From Faecalispora jeddahensis (GTDB lineage: Bacteria > Bacillota > Clostridia > Oscillospirales > Acutalibacteraceae): DNA of 64,000 bases. This document shows positions 33,563 to 41,104 of the stretch, in pieces. Under the pieces are notes generated by a model. The model was not told where the DNA came from and searched no databases. It saw only the letters and a program-made list of their open reading frames with translations. The position numbers were made by a program, and so were the translations under genes. The stretch is taken from NCBI RefSeq assembly GCF_000577335.1, contig NZ_CBYL010000002.1, forward strand, positions 104,526-168,525, in the 5' to 3' direction. The stretch's first letter is position 1; every line of letters starts with the position of its first letter.

Positions 33563-35247
33563 GTGCTTTTCCTCCTTGCGGCATACGTTCGTTCATCCGA
33601 CGCTTTCATAAACGCCAGCAGCCCCCACACAGACACCATGCTCGAGCCGCCCGCGCTGAGGAACGGCAGCGTGACGCCGGTCAGCGGAAGAACGTCTGTC
33701 GCGCCGAAAATGTTCAGCGCCGCCTGAAACAGCAGCATGCCCGCTGCCGAGCAGGCCGCGATGGAATAAAAGGTGGAACGGCTGCGCGTTGCGTCGAGCT
33801 TGGTGTAAAGCGCAAGCATCACAATACAAAGTGTGACGACCACTGCCAGAACCATCCCGAGCTCCTCGCAGATCATGCCGAACATCAGATCGCTGGTGCC
33901 GGCAAATACATTTTTCAAATAGCCTTCTCCCATTCCCGCGCCGAACAGACCGCCGCTCGCGGTATAAGAAAGCACGCGGGTCTGCTGGTAGCCGGTACCG
34001 TCCGAATATTCCCACACATGCCGCCACGCAGCGAAGCGGTCTGCAATATAGGGCTTGAACTGCAAGATCATGAACGCGCCCAAAGCAGCGGCCGAGCAGG
34101 CCAGAATCACCGTTCTGAGGCTGCCGGAACGCATGAATGAAATCAGAAGAAACGTGATGAAGAAGATGGAAGCCGTACCGAAATCCTTCATTAAAAACAG
34201 AGAACCGATGCAGATTCCTGAAAACACCAGGAATTCGGTCAGGTTCTTGGCAGTCTGCAGCCGGTCAAGCGTAGAAGCACCGGCAAACACAAATGCAATC
34301 TTGATAAATTCCGACGGCTGAACCGTTATCGGCCCAAGGTTGATCCAGTTCTTCGCCCCGTGAGACGCCACGCCGAACGCCAGGTTTACGGCAAACAGCG
34401 CCACCGCGAACAGGCCGATCGCAATACGCCACTTGGTCACGCGGTCCAGATCGCCCATAAAGGAAATCAGCATGCAGAACAGGATGATCCCGCCCGCCAT
34501 TGCGGCCAGCTGCGTATAGGCCAGCTTTACATCCGCACCGGCAAGCAGCATAATTCCGATTCCGCTCAGCAGAAAGCCGATGGTTTCGAGCTCAAAGCTG
34601 ACATGATTTCGTACCCGCATAAAGTAGTAGTACAAACCCCATTCCAGAACCGTCAGCGCGCCAAACGGGATCAGCGGCTGCCAGGCGAACGCCTCTCCGC
34701 CAAAGCAGAGCTGCGCCGCCAGAAAAATCTGGATCAGGAACACCATGCTCATCAAGCCGAGAGGCGACGGCAGGCGGCGATTCGACTGGAACAGCGTGCG
34801 CTTCTTTTTAAAGTCGCCCTCATTTGTCCGTTTGAGCATCAGGGCGGTCGAGCCCATGGCGATCACATCCCCCGGCATCACAGACAGGGTCGGCGCCGCT
34901 TTTGTTCCGTTGACAAACGTTCCCGCCTTGGAATTCGTATCTGTAATCAGCCAGCCGGCTTCCCGGCGCATCAGCACAGCGTGGTCGCGGCTGGCGGTAT
35001 TGTCCGGCAGCACAATGTCGCAGCTGCGGCTGCGGCCCATCGAATTTTCCCAATACAGCACCGGGATTTTGACATGCGTCGTCATTTCTTCGAGCAGAAT
35101 GACCGGATCTTCTCGCCGGCGGCCGCGGCGAAGCGACACAAAGCAGCGCCACAGCACCACCAGAGACAGCACCGGTATCAGCACCCGCAATGCAAACAGG
35201 ATGACAGTCAGCGCGGTCCCCAAAAACTCCATGATCTGGGCCAGCAA
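33559..35247 (-). CDS. FHA domain-FtsW/RodA fusion (SEDS glycosyltransferase)
   Basis: A protein of 562 residues if it starts at the TTG at 35247, which has AAAGGGGG 7 bases upstream; an ATG 81 bases further upstream (35328) has no ribosome binding site. After one membrane helix (about 5-35) comes an FHA domain (about 60-135) with its hallmark residues: GRSRSCDIVLP, the SRDH, and FVNGTKA. FHA domains bind phosphothreonine. The rest is a SEDS family membrane domain with about ten helices, including LAFGVASHGAKNWINLGPI and PSEFIKIAF, the core of FtsW/RodA enzymes that polymerise peptidoglycan. It is followed at once by a class B PBP gene. In actinobacteria FHA and RodA are separate neighbours; here they are one chain. 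Confidence 0.93.
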   Translation of the reverse strand: MLAQIMEFLGTALTVILFALRVLIPVLSLVVLWRCFVSLRRGRRREDPVILLEEMTTHVKIPVLYWENSMGRSRSCDIVLPDNTASRDHAVLMRREAGWLITDTNSKAGTFVNGTKAAPTLSVMPGDVIAMGSTALMLKRTNEGDFKKKRTLFQSNRRLPSPLGLMSMVFLIQIFLAAQLCFGGEAFAWQPLIPFGALTVLEWGLYYYFMRVRNHVSFELETIGFLLSGIGIMLLAGADVKLAYTQLAAMAGGIILFCMLISFMGDLDRVTKWRIAIGLFAVALFAVNLAFGVASHGAKNWINLGPITVQPSEFIKIAFVFAGASTLDRLQTAKNLTEFLVFSGICIGSLFLMKDFGTASIFFITFLLISFMRSGSLRTVILACSAAALGAFMILQFKPYIADRFAAWRHVWEYSDGTGYQQTRVLSYTASGGLFGAGMGEGYLKNVFAGTSDLMFGMICEELGMVLAVVVTLCIVMLALYTKLDATRSRSTFYSIAACSAAGMLLFQAALNIFGATDVLPLTGVTLPFLSAGGSSMVSVWGLLAFMKASDERTYAARRKST

Positions 35248-35416
35248 GCGAATCCCCCTTTCTTTATTCCAATACGCCTGTCCCCTTTTGCCAGATGACC
35301 GGAAAACAGAGAAAAAGCGCTCTATCATCTAAAAAAACAGTGTGAGGTTATTATGCCACAGGCTGATCCATTTTCAGTCCATTGAGATGGATGAAATATG
35401 GAAGCCGGCGACATAA

Positions 35417-35463
35417 AAAATCTCCTGATGGGTACCTGCCTTTTGTACCTGCCAGAAGATTTT
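35417..35463 (-). terminator. Terminator of the PPC-domain gene
   Basis: AAAATCT/AGATTTT outer arms with inner CTG/CAG and GGTAC/GTACC pairing; on the minus strand it is followed by T-rich sequence. It lies 19 bases beyond the stop of 35482-35907. Confidence 0.75.
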
Positions 35464-35481
35464 GCATGAATCGCTCAAAAG

Positions 35482-35907
35482 TCAGCGGTGAAAATCAAAC
35501 AGATTCAATCCTACTTTTTCGCTGAAGCTTCTGTCCACCCTGCCGTCGATTATGCGGATGACCAGTTCGCAGGTAGCGCTGACAACCGCCCGGTTCAGAT
35601 GGCCGCCCACTACGTTGCCGTCTTCTCCTCCGGCGCTCATGTGCAGATGGCAGTAAAACTCATCTTTCATGGTGTTGATCGTTCCCGTGAGCGATACGAT
35701 CTCATAATAGCCGTTAAACTCGTTTGCTTTATATTCCTTTTCGGCTGTTTTGAAAACGCCTACCGTAAAGCTGTTAACGGCGCCCAACCCGCTGACGGAT
35801 GCCAGCTTGATTTCTTCTTTCAAAGCAATTTCCCGAATCGACGCCAGGATTTCCTCACCCGGATCGATTCTGGCTATGATCGAATCTTTGAATCTTTTAT
35901 ATTCCAT
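35482..35907 (-). CDS. PPC domain (DUF296) DNA-binding-like protein
   Basis: A 141-residue protein consisting of one PPC domain (PF03479), which in plants follows AT-hooks and in bacteria stands alone as a trimer. Typical parts are FKDSIIARIDPGEEILASI, the ASVSGLGAVNSFTVGVF strand, the histidine-containing CHLHMSAGGEDGNVVGGHL and the C-terminal LFDFHR. The bacterial role is not settled; gene regulation has been suggested, and the conserved histidines could bind a metal. It is monocistronic with its own promoter. Confidence 0.88.
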   Translation of the reverse strand: MEYKRFKDSIIARIDPGEEILASIREIALKEEIKLASVSGLGAVNSFTVGVFKTAEKEYKANEFNGYYEIVSLTGTINTMKDEFYCHLHMSAGGEDGNVVGGHLNRAVVSATCELVIRIIDGRVDRSFSEKVGLNLFDFHR

Positions 35908-36049
35908 TTGTGCTCTATCCTTTCACAATGTTGATCCACGGGATGCCGCGCGGGCAGTTCTGCCGCACGGTTCCGTGCTTCCCCGGCCGCCCGTCGATCT
36001 TCTTTCTTCTTGTGCCGCAAGGTTCCAAACCGGCAGTATATTGATCATT

Positions 36050-36078
36050 ATTATACTGCGAAAGCAAGGGAAAGTAAA
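36050..36078 (-). promoter_or_regulatory. Promoter of the PPC-domain gene
   Basis: On the minus strand TTTACT (36073-36078) and TATAAT (36050-36055) are 17 bases apart, about 140 bases before the ATG at 35907. Confidence 0.65.
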
Positions 36079-36209
36079 TGAACAAAGCTTTTACAAAAGA
36101 TAACGGTTTTGAAAGAAATGAGGATAAAACGGGTGACGGATCAAGTTCCAGCACAATGGTAGAAATTGCTCCCTACTCCACCCGCGGCGCATACATGCCA
36201 AATATGGAT

Positions 36210-36237
36210 TTGATTTTACAGAAATTTTTGTTATAAT
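36210..36237 (+). promoter_or_regulatory. Promoter upstream of the sigma-54 activator gene
   Basis: TTGATT (36210-36215), 16 bases, TATAAT (36232-36237). It leaves a leader of about 205 bases before the ATG at 36453. The 545-base gap between 35908 and 36452 otherwise contains only short inverted repeats. Confidence 0.6.
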
Positions 36238-36452
36238 GGCCACAAGCGGCTATTATCATGCCAATTGGTAAAATAATACCCCAACGGCGCTCTGCGCCTG
36301 TGGTATCATATCCACAGTGAATTCTGTCAGCATCACAGAGTATAGCGCAGAAAAGCCATGCCGATGCAAAACAGACAAACTACACCACGGGAGAATCCGG
36401 CCCGATCAGCCGCGTCGGAGAAACATCCCGTCTGTCTGACAAAGGAGGACGT

Positions 36453-37874
36453 ATGCAGCGAAATCCTGTGCATGTGCACAAAACGACAAACTTCCCGGAT
36501 GCCATGAACACGACCGATGCCTTGATCGCCATTCTGGAAAGCTCCTTTGACGGGATTTACATCACCGACGGACAGGCCAATACCATCTGGATCAACCATT
36601 CTTATCAAGTGATTTCGGGTCTGAACGAAAAGGATGTAATCGGTAAAAACATGACCGAGCTGGAGAAATACGGGATTATCTCGCGCTCCGCTTCCCTGAT
36701 GGCCCTCAAAAGCAGAAACACCATCACCATCGATCAGACTTTCCGTACCGGAAAACGCGCCATCGTCACCAGCACTCCCGTTTTCGACGAGCAAAACGAG
36801 ATCATCATGGTGGTTACCAACGTGCGCGATATTTCGGAGCTGTACAATCTGAAAGAACAGCTGGCGCAAAAGCAGGAGCAGGCCCAGCGCTACGAAGGAG
36901 AAATCGAGGTCATCCGCAAGCAGCTGATGCAGACCAGCGACATGGTGGTGGCCGACGCAAAAATGCTGAACCTGCTGCGCATGGTAGGGCGGGCTGCCCT
37001 GCTGGACACGCCGGTTCTGCTGCTTGGGGAAACCGGCGTCGGCAAAGAGATGGTCGCCTCTTACCTACATAAGAAAAGCCCCCGAAGAGACGGGCCGTTC
37101 ATCAAGGTGAACTGCGGCGCCATACCGGAGGCTCTGGCCGAAAGCGAGCTGTTCGGCTACGAGCGCGGCGCTTTCACCGGTGCCAACAGAGAAGGAAAAG
37201 CCGGCCTGTTTGAGATCGCCGACAAGGGCACCATCTTCCTCGACGAGGTGGGCGAGCTGCCGGCCAGCCTGCAGGTAAAGCTGCTGCGCGTTCTGCAGGA
37301 GCAGGAGATCGTGCGCGTGGGCACCGGCAAGCCGATCAAGGTGGATGTGCGGGTCGTGGCCGCCACCAACCGCGACATGGAGAGCATGGTCAAAAGCGGC
37401 AGACTGCGGGAGGACCTGTACTACCGGCTGAATGTGTTCCCGGTCCACATTCCCCCGCTGCGCGAGCGGCAGGACGATATTCCAAAGCTGGCACAAAACA
37501 TGCTGGAAACCCTGAATAAAAAATATAACCAGAATAAATCTCTTACGCAAAGCGCCTTCATCAGCCTTTTGGAATACAGCTGGCCTGGCAATGTGCGCGA
37601 GCTGAAAAACGTTATGGAGCGTTCCTTCATCATCAGCGACGCGGACGAAATCGACAGCGCGCATCTGATGCTGCAAAACGCGCGGCTCTGTCCAGACCCC
37701 GGCGACAGCAGCGAGGACTTCGATTTGAAGGCGTATCTTGAAAAAATTGAAAAAGAGTATATCGATAAAGCATACGAAAACAAAAAAAATGTTCGTTCAG
37801 CCGCGCAAAGCCTTCGCATGGATCCGGCTACCTATGTGCGCAAGCGCCAGAAATACAATGTAAAACTAAAATAG
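36453..37874 (+). CDS. Sigma-54-dependent transcriptional activator (PAS-AAA+-HTH)
   Basis: A 473-residue enhancer-binding protein. A PAS domain lies at about residues 20-130 (ILESSFDGIYITDGQANTIW), then a short coiled linker (KEQLAQKQEQAQRYEGE), then the AAA+ domain at about 165-395 with Walker A GETGVGKE, the sigma-54 contact loop GAFTGA, Walker B TIFLDEVGELP, and WPGNVRELKNVMER; the C-terminal helix-turn-helix (NVRSAAQSLRMDPATYVRK) ends the chain. AAAGGAGG precedes the ATG. It ends about 400 bases before a perfect -24/-12 promoter and on the same strand, so it almost surely activates the 4-hydroxybutyrate operon with RpoN. The PAS domain probably senses a pathway metabolite; which one is not known. 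Confidence 0.95.
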   Translation: MQRNPVHVHKTTNFPDAMNTTDALIAILESSFDGIYITDGQANTIWINHSYQVISGLNEKDVIGKNMTELEKYGIISRSASLMALKSRNTITIDQTFRTGKRAIVTSTPVFDEQNEIIMVVTNVRDISELYNLKEQLAQKQEQAQRYEGEIEVIRKQLMQTSDMVVADAKMLNLLRMVGRAALLDTPVLLLGETGVGKEMVASYLHKKSPRRDGPFIKVNCGAIPEALAESELFGYERGAFTGANREGKAGLFEIADKGTIFLDEVGELPASLQVKLLRVLQEQEIVRVGTGKPIKVDVRVVAATNRDMESMVKSGRLREDLYYRLNVFPVHIPPLRERQDDIPKLAQNMLETLNKKYNQNKSLTQSAFISLLEYSWPGNVRELKNVMERSFIISDADEIDSAHLMLQNARLCPDPGDSSEDFDLKAYLEKIEKEYIDKAYENKKNVRSAAQSLRMDPATYVRKRQKYNVKLK

Positions 37875-37997
37875 AACGAATTTCAGAACGTCGGTTTTCT
37901 CCCACGTTTTTGCGGAAGAGAAAATCAATAACTTTTTTCGAAGTCTGTTGTTGCCATATCAAAAATAAAACAGAGCCCGATTCCGGTTCTGACATAC

Positions 37998-38041
37998 AAA
38001 ACCAGCGCCGACACAAGCTCCGCTTCTGTTGGCGCTGGTTT
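37998..38041 (+). terminator. Terminator of the activator gene
   Basis: AAACCAGCGCC pairs with GGCGCTGGTTT (11 bases); the loop can add ACA/TGT. It is about 125 bases after the activator gene and separates it from the operon it controls. Confidence 0.8.
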
Positions 38042-38095
38042 GTTTCATATCAGCATCGGTGTTTCAAAAATAAAACAACAACACGTGATCCATTA

Positions 38096-38255
38096 TGTCG
38101 AATTCATAAAAAAATAGTAAATTCACTCAATTTACTATGCCGTTTTCCAATATTCATTCCGGTTCGGAATTTAAGTTCTCTTCTATTCTCAAAATTCAAT
38201 TGACGAAAGTCCAAAAAAGACCGATCTAAAATTGTCGGATTCGTAGAATCGGCAA
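38096..38255 (+). promoter_or_regulatory. Candidate upstream activator sites
   Basis: Two stretches share TGTCGRATTCRT: TGTCGAATTCAT at 38096-38107 and TGTCGGATTCGT at 38234-38245. The second is the left half of an imperfect palindrome (38232-38255, TTGTCGGATTC / GAATCGGCAA around GTA). They lie about 50-210 bases upstream of the expected start site, a normal range for enhancer-binding proteins. Confidence 0.45.
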
Positions 38256-38280
38256 ATCAACGCACACGAATCATCACATA

Positions 38281-38296
38281 TGGCACGGAACTTGCT
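38281..38296 (+). promoter_or_regulatory. Sigma-54 (-24/-12) promoter
   Basis: TGGCACG-GAAC-TTGCT matches the sigma-54 consensus TGGCACG-N4-TTGCW at every defined position. Transcription would start near 38307, about 50 bases before the lactonase-like gene, whose AAGGAGG lies at 38343-38349. Confidence 0.92.
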
Positions 38297-38356
38297 CTAA
38301 CTCTTTTACAACAGGCTTTCCACAAGAGCCAACTCAAATTATAAGGAGGAACCAAA

Positions 38357-39157
38357 ATGAAACTGTACATCCTGAACACCGGTTATCTGGAGACAGACAA
38401 AAACAATGTAGTCGCCTGTTCCACCATCGGAACCTACAGCCAGCCGCAGGTCACCAACAAATGGATTAAACTGCCCGTCATGGCTTTTCTGATCGATACC
38501 GGAGACGGATACATCCTCTATGACACCGGCAGCAACCCGGAGGCCATGAACGGCTACTGGCCCAAGAATCTGCAGGAAGTGTACCCCCTCTACCAGAAAG
38601 AGGAAGAGCGCCTCGAAAATCAGCTTGCTCTGGTCGGCGTAAAGCCCGAGGACATCAAGACGGTCGTCGTTTCTCACATGCACCTTGACCATGCCGGCAA
38701 CCTGCATCTGTTCCCCCATGCAGACGTGTATGTACCGAAGGCAGACTTCCTCAATGCGCAGGCACAGGTACACCTGAATCCGGACCCGACCACGCACGGC
38801 GGCTATGTCAAGGGTGATATGGACGTTTCCGTAAAGCAGTATCACCTGATCGACAGCGACTTCGAGCTGGTTCCCGGTGTGGACGTTGTCAACCTGCCCG
38901 GCCATACTCCCGGACTGCTCGGCCTTGTGGTACATATGGAGAACAGCACCTTCATTCTGCCGCAGGACGCCGTATACACCTCCGAGATTTACGGCCCGCC
39001 CGCCAAAATGTCCGGCCTGCTGTACGACAGCCTGGCGCACTTCCAGTCTGTTCAGAAGGTCCACGATTTAGAAGAAAAATACAACGGCAAGGTGGTCTTT
39101 GCCCACGATTATGAGTTCTTCCAGACCCTAAAGACCGCCCCGCACTACTACGACTGA
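38357..39157 (+). CDS. Lactonase-like metallo-beta-lactamase-fold hydrolase (AttM/BlcC-AiiA type)
   Basis: A 266-residue protein of the N-acyl homoserine lactonase family in the metallo-beta-lactamase superfamily. The zinc motif HMHLDHAG (HxHxDH, about residues 101-108) is complete; further ligands are the histidine in NLPGHTPGLLGL and the aspartate in ILPQDAVYTSE, and a late histidine in VFAHDYEF. Related BlcC/AttM of Agrobacterium opens both acyl-homoserine lactones and gamma-butyrolactone. As the first gene of an operon that activates and dehydrates 4-hydroxybutyrate, the most economical role is opening gamma-butyrolactone to 4-hydroxybutyrate; a quorum-quenching role is possible but less supported by context. 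Confidence 0.88.
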   Translation: MKLYILNTGYLETDKNNVVACSTIGTYSQPQVTNKWIKLPVMAFLIDTGDGYILYDTGSNPEAMNGYWPKNLQEVYPLYQKEEERLENQLALVGVKPEDIKTVVVSHMHLDHAGNLHLFPHADVYVPKADFLNAQAQVHLNPDPTTHGGYVKGDMDVSVKQYHLIDSDFELVPGVDVVNLPGHTPGLLGLVVHMENSTFILPQDAVYTSEIYGPPAKMSGLLYDSLAHFQSVQKVHDLEEKYNGKVVFAHDYEFFQTLKTAPHYYD

Positions 39158-39251
39158 CGCACACGCCAGCCATTTCACATTTTGAATCAATTTGAATCAT
39201 TCACAGAAGGAATCCATTCGGCCCATTATCTCAGAAAGAAGGAATTTCACC

Positions 39252-40700
39252 ATGGCACTTATGACCGGAGAACAATATATCGAAAGCATCCGCAAGCTGA
39301 ATCTGCAGATTTACATGTTCGGCGAGAAAATTGAGAGCCCGGTAGATCACCCGATTCTGCGCCCGTCGCTGAATTCGGTCCGCATGACCTATGATCTGGC
39401 GCAGGACCCCCAGTACGAGGATTTGATGACCGCTACCTCTGCGATCACTGGGAACAAGATCAACCGCTTCTGTCATATCCACCACAGCACACAGGATCTG
39501 GTAAACAAGGTGAAAATGCAGCGTCTGCTCGGCCAGAAAACCGCTTCCTGTTTTCAGCGCTGTGTAGGCATGGACGCGTTCAACGCGCTCTATTCCACCA
39601 CCTTTGAGACCGACCAGCAGTACAAAACCAATTATTTTGAGAACTTCAAAAAGTTTGCGATCGCCACCGAAGAGAACGACTGGACGGTAGATGGCGCGAT
39701 GACCGACCCCAAGGGCGACCGTTCGCTGGCCCCCCACGCACAGCCTGACGCCGACATGTACCTGCATGTGGTGGAGCGCCGCCCCGACGGCATTATTGTG
39801 CGCGGCGCAAAAGCACACCAGACCGGTATCATCAACTCCCACGAAGTGATCGTCATGCCCACCATCGCGATGGGCCCAGACGACAAGGATTATGCCGTTT
39901 CGTTTGCCGTACCGACCGACGCCGAGGGCATTTTCATGATTATCGGCCGCCAGAGCTGCGACACCCGCAAGCTGGAAGGCAGCGAGATGGACGTGGGCAA
40001 CAGCGAGTTCGGCGGCGTAGAGGCTCTGGTGGTATTCGACAACGTGTTTGTTCCGAACGACCGCATTTTCCTCAACGGCGAAGTCGAGTTTGCCGGAATG
40101 CTGGTAGAGCGCTTTGCCGGTTACCACAGACAGAGCTACGGCGGCTGTAAGGTCGGCGTGGGCGACGTTCTGATCGGCGCGGCTGCGCTGGCTGCCGAGT
40201 ACAACGGCGTAGAGCGCGCTTCCGCCGTGAAGGATAAGCTGATCGAGATGGTGCACCTGAACGAAACCCTGTTTGCCTGCGGCATCGCGTGCTCTTCGGA
40301 GGGCAAGCCCACCCCGTCCGGCAACTACCTGATCGATCTGCTGCTCGCCAACGTCTGTAAGCAGAACGTGACCCGCTTCCCCTATGAAATTGTGCGGCTG
40401 GCCGAGGATATCGCCGGCGGCCTGATGGTGACCGCTCCGTCTGAAAAAGACCTGCGCGACCCAGTGGTAGGCCCCTATGTGGACAAATACCTGCGCGGCG
40501 TCAACGCGGTTTCCACCGAGAATCGTCTGCGCGTTCTGCGCCTGATCGAAAATATGTCTCTCGGCACGGCGGCTGTCGGCTACCGCACCGAATCCATGCA
40601 TGGCGCGGGTTCCCCGCAGGCGCAGCGCATCATGATCGCCCGCCAGGGCAATATCAGCGCGAAAAAGAAGCTGGCCAAGGCCATCGCGCATATCGACTAA
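39252..40700 (+). CDS. abfD: 4-hydroxybutyryl-CoA dehydratase / vinylacetyl-CoA isomerase
   Basis: A 482-residue flavin and [4Fe-4S] enzyme that dehydrates 4-hydroxybutyryl-CoA to crotonyl-CoA through a ketyl radical. It follows the AbfD sequence of Clostridium aminobutyricum closely from memory: KLNLQIYMFGEKIE, KVKMQRLLGQKTASCFQRC, DGAMTDPKGDR, VRGAKAHQTG and YRTESMHGAGSPQAQRIM. The iron-sulfur ligands are all present: C100, C104, H292 and C299. The ATG at 39252 follows GAAGGA; an ATG 60 bases upstream (39192) would add a non-conserved tail. It is preceded by the lactonase-like gene and followed by a NifU-like gene and the CoA-transferase that makes its substrate. Confidence 0.97.
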   Translation: MALMTGEQYIESIRKLNLQIYMFGEKIESPVDHPILRPSLNSVRMTYDLAQDPQYEDLMTATSAITGNKINRFCHIHHSTQDLVNKVKMQRLLGQKTASCFQRCVGMDAFNALYSTTFETDQQYKTNYFENFKKFAIATEENDWTVDGAMTDPKGDRSLAPHAQPDADMYLHVVERRPDGIIVRGAKAHQTGIINSHEVIVMPTIAMGPDDKDYAVSFAVPTDAEGIFMIIGRQSCDTRKLEGSEMDVGNSEFGGVEALVVFDNVFVPNDRIFLNGEVEFAGMLVERFAGYHRQSYGGCKVGVGDVLIGAAALAAEYNGVERASAVKDKLIEMVHLNETLFACGIACSSEGKPTPSGNYLIDLLLANVCKQNVTRFPYEIVRLAEDIAGGLMVTAPSEKDLRDPVVGPYVDKYLRGVNAVSTENRLRVLRLIENMSLGTAAVGYRTESMHGAGSPQAQRIMIARQGNISAKKKLAKAIAHID

Positions 40701-40788
40701 TCTGCTTGTGTTTTCCGGTTTTGTACCCGCCGCCCGTGCTACCCCCCGGGCGGCGGGGAATCGGAATCAACCAATCGAGGTGTTTTTC

Positions 40789-41103
40789 ATGACCCAACTG
40801 ACTGAAATCGAACGCCTGCTGGAAGAACAGGTTCGTCCGCAGCTTGCCCTGCACCAGGGGAACCTCAGCATCATCAGCCTGACGGACGACGTGCTGACCA
40901 TTCGCCTCCTGGGCGCCTGTGCCAACTGCCCGTCCGCTTCCCTGACCACCGAGGAGCTGATCGCCTCCGCCGTGCAAAGCCGTTTCCCGCAGATCCGGCA
41001 CGTCGTGCTCGACACCGGCGTCAGCGATTCTCTTTTACGGCAGGCGCGGGAGTTTCTGACCAGCCGGCATACCGGCACAAAAAATCAACAAGGAGTGACG
41101 TAA
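40789..41103 (+). CDS. NifU-like iron-sulfur scaffold domain protein
   Basis: A 104-residue protein with the C-terminal domain of NifU (PF01106): IERLLEEQVRPQLALHQGN, the core LLGACANCPSASLTTEELI with the CxxC that holds a transient [4Fe-4S] cluster, then a variable tail. The ATG at 40789 has GAGGTG upstream; the longer frame from 40708 lacks a site. It lies between the dehydratase and the CoA-transferase genes, 85 bases after the first and one base before the second, in the same operon. A dedicated supply or repair of the dehydratase cluster is the natural inference. Confidence 0.88.
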   Translation: MTQLTEIERLLEEQVRPQLALHQGNLSIISLTDDVLTIRLLGACANCPSASLTTEELIASAVQSRFPQIRHVVLDTGVSDSLLRQAREFLTSRHTGTKNQQGVT

Positions 41104-41104
41104 T

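Larger units (their letters stand above)
37875..38356. other. Control region of the 4-hydroxybutyrate operon
   Basis: 482 bases with a terminator (37998-38041), possible activator sites (38096-38107 and 38232-38255) and the sigma-54 promoter (38281-38296). It is AT-rich compared with its surroundings, as expected for a bendable enhancer region. No ORF with a ribosome binding site is present. Confidence 0.8.
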
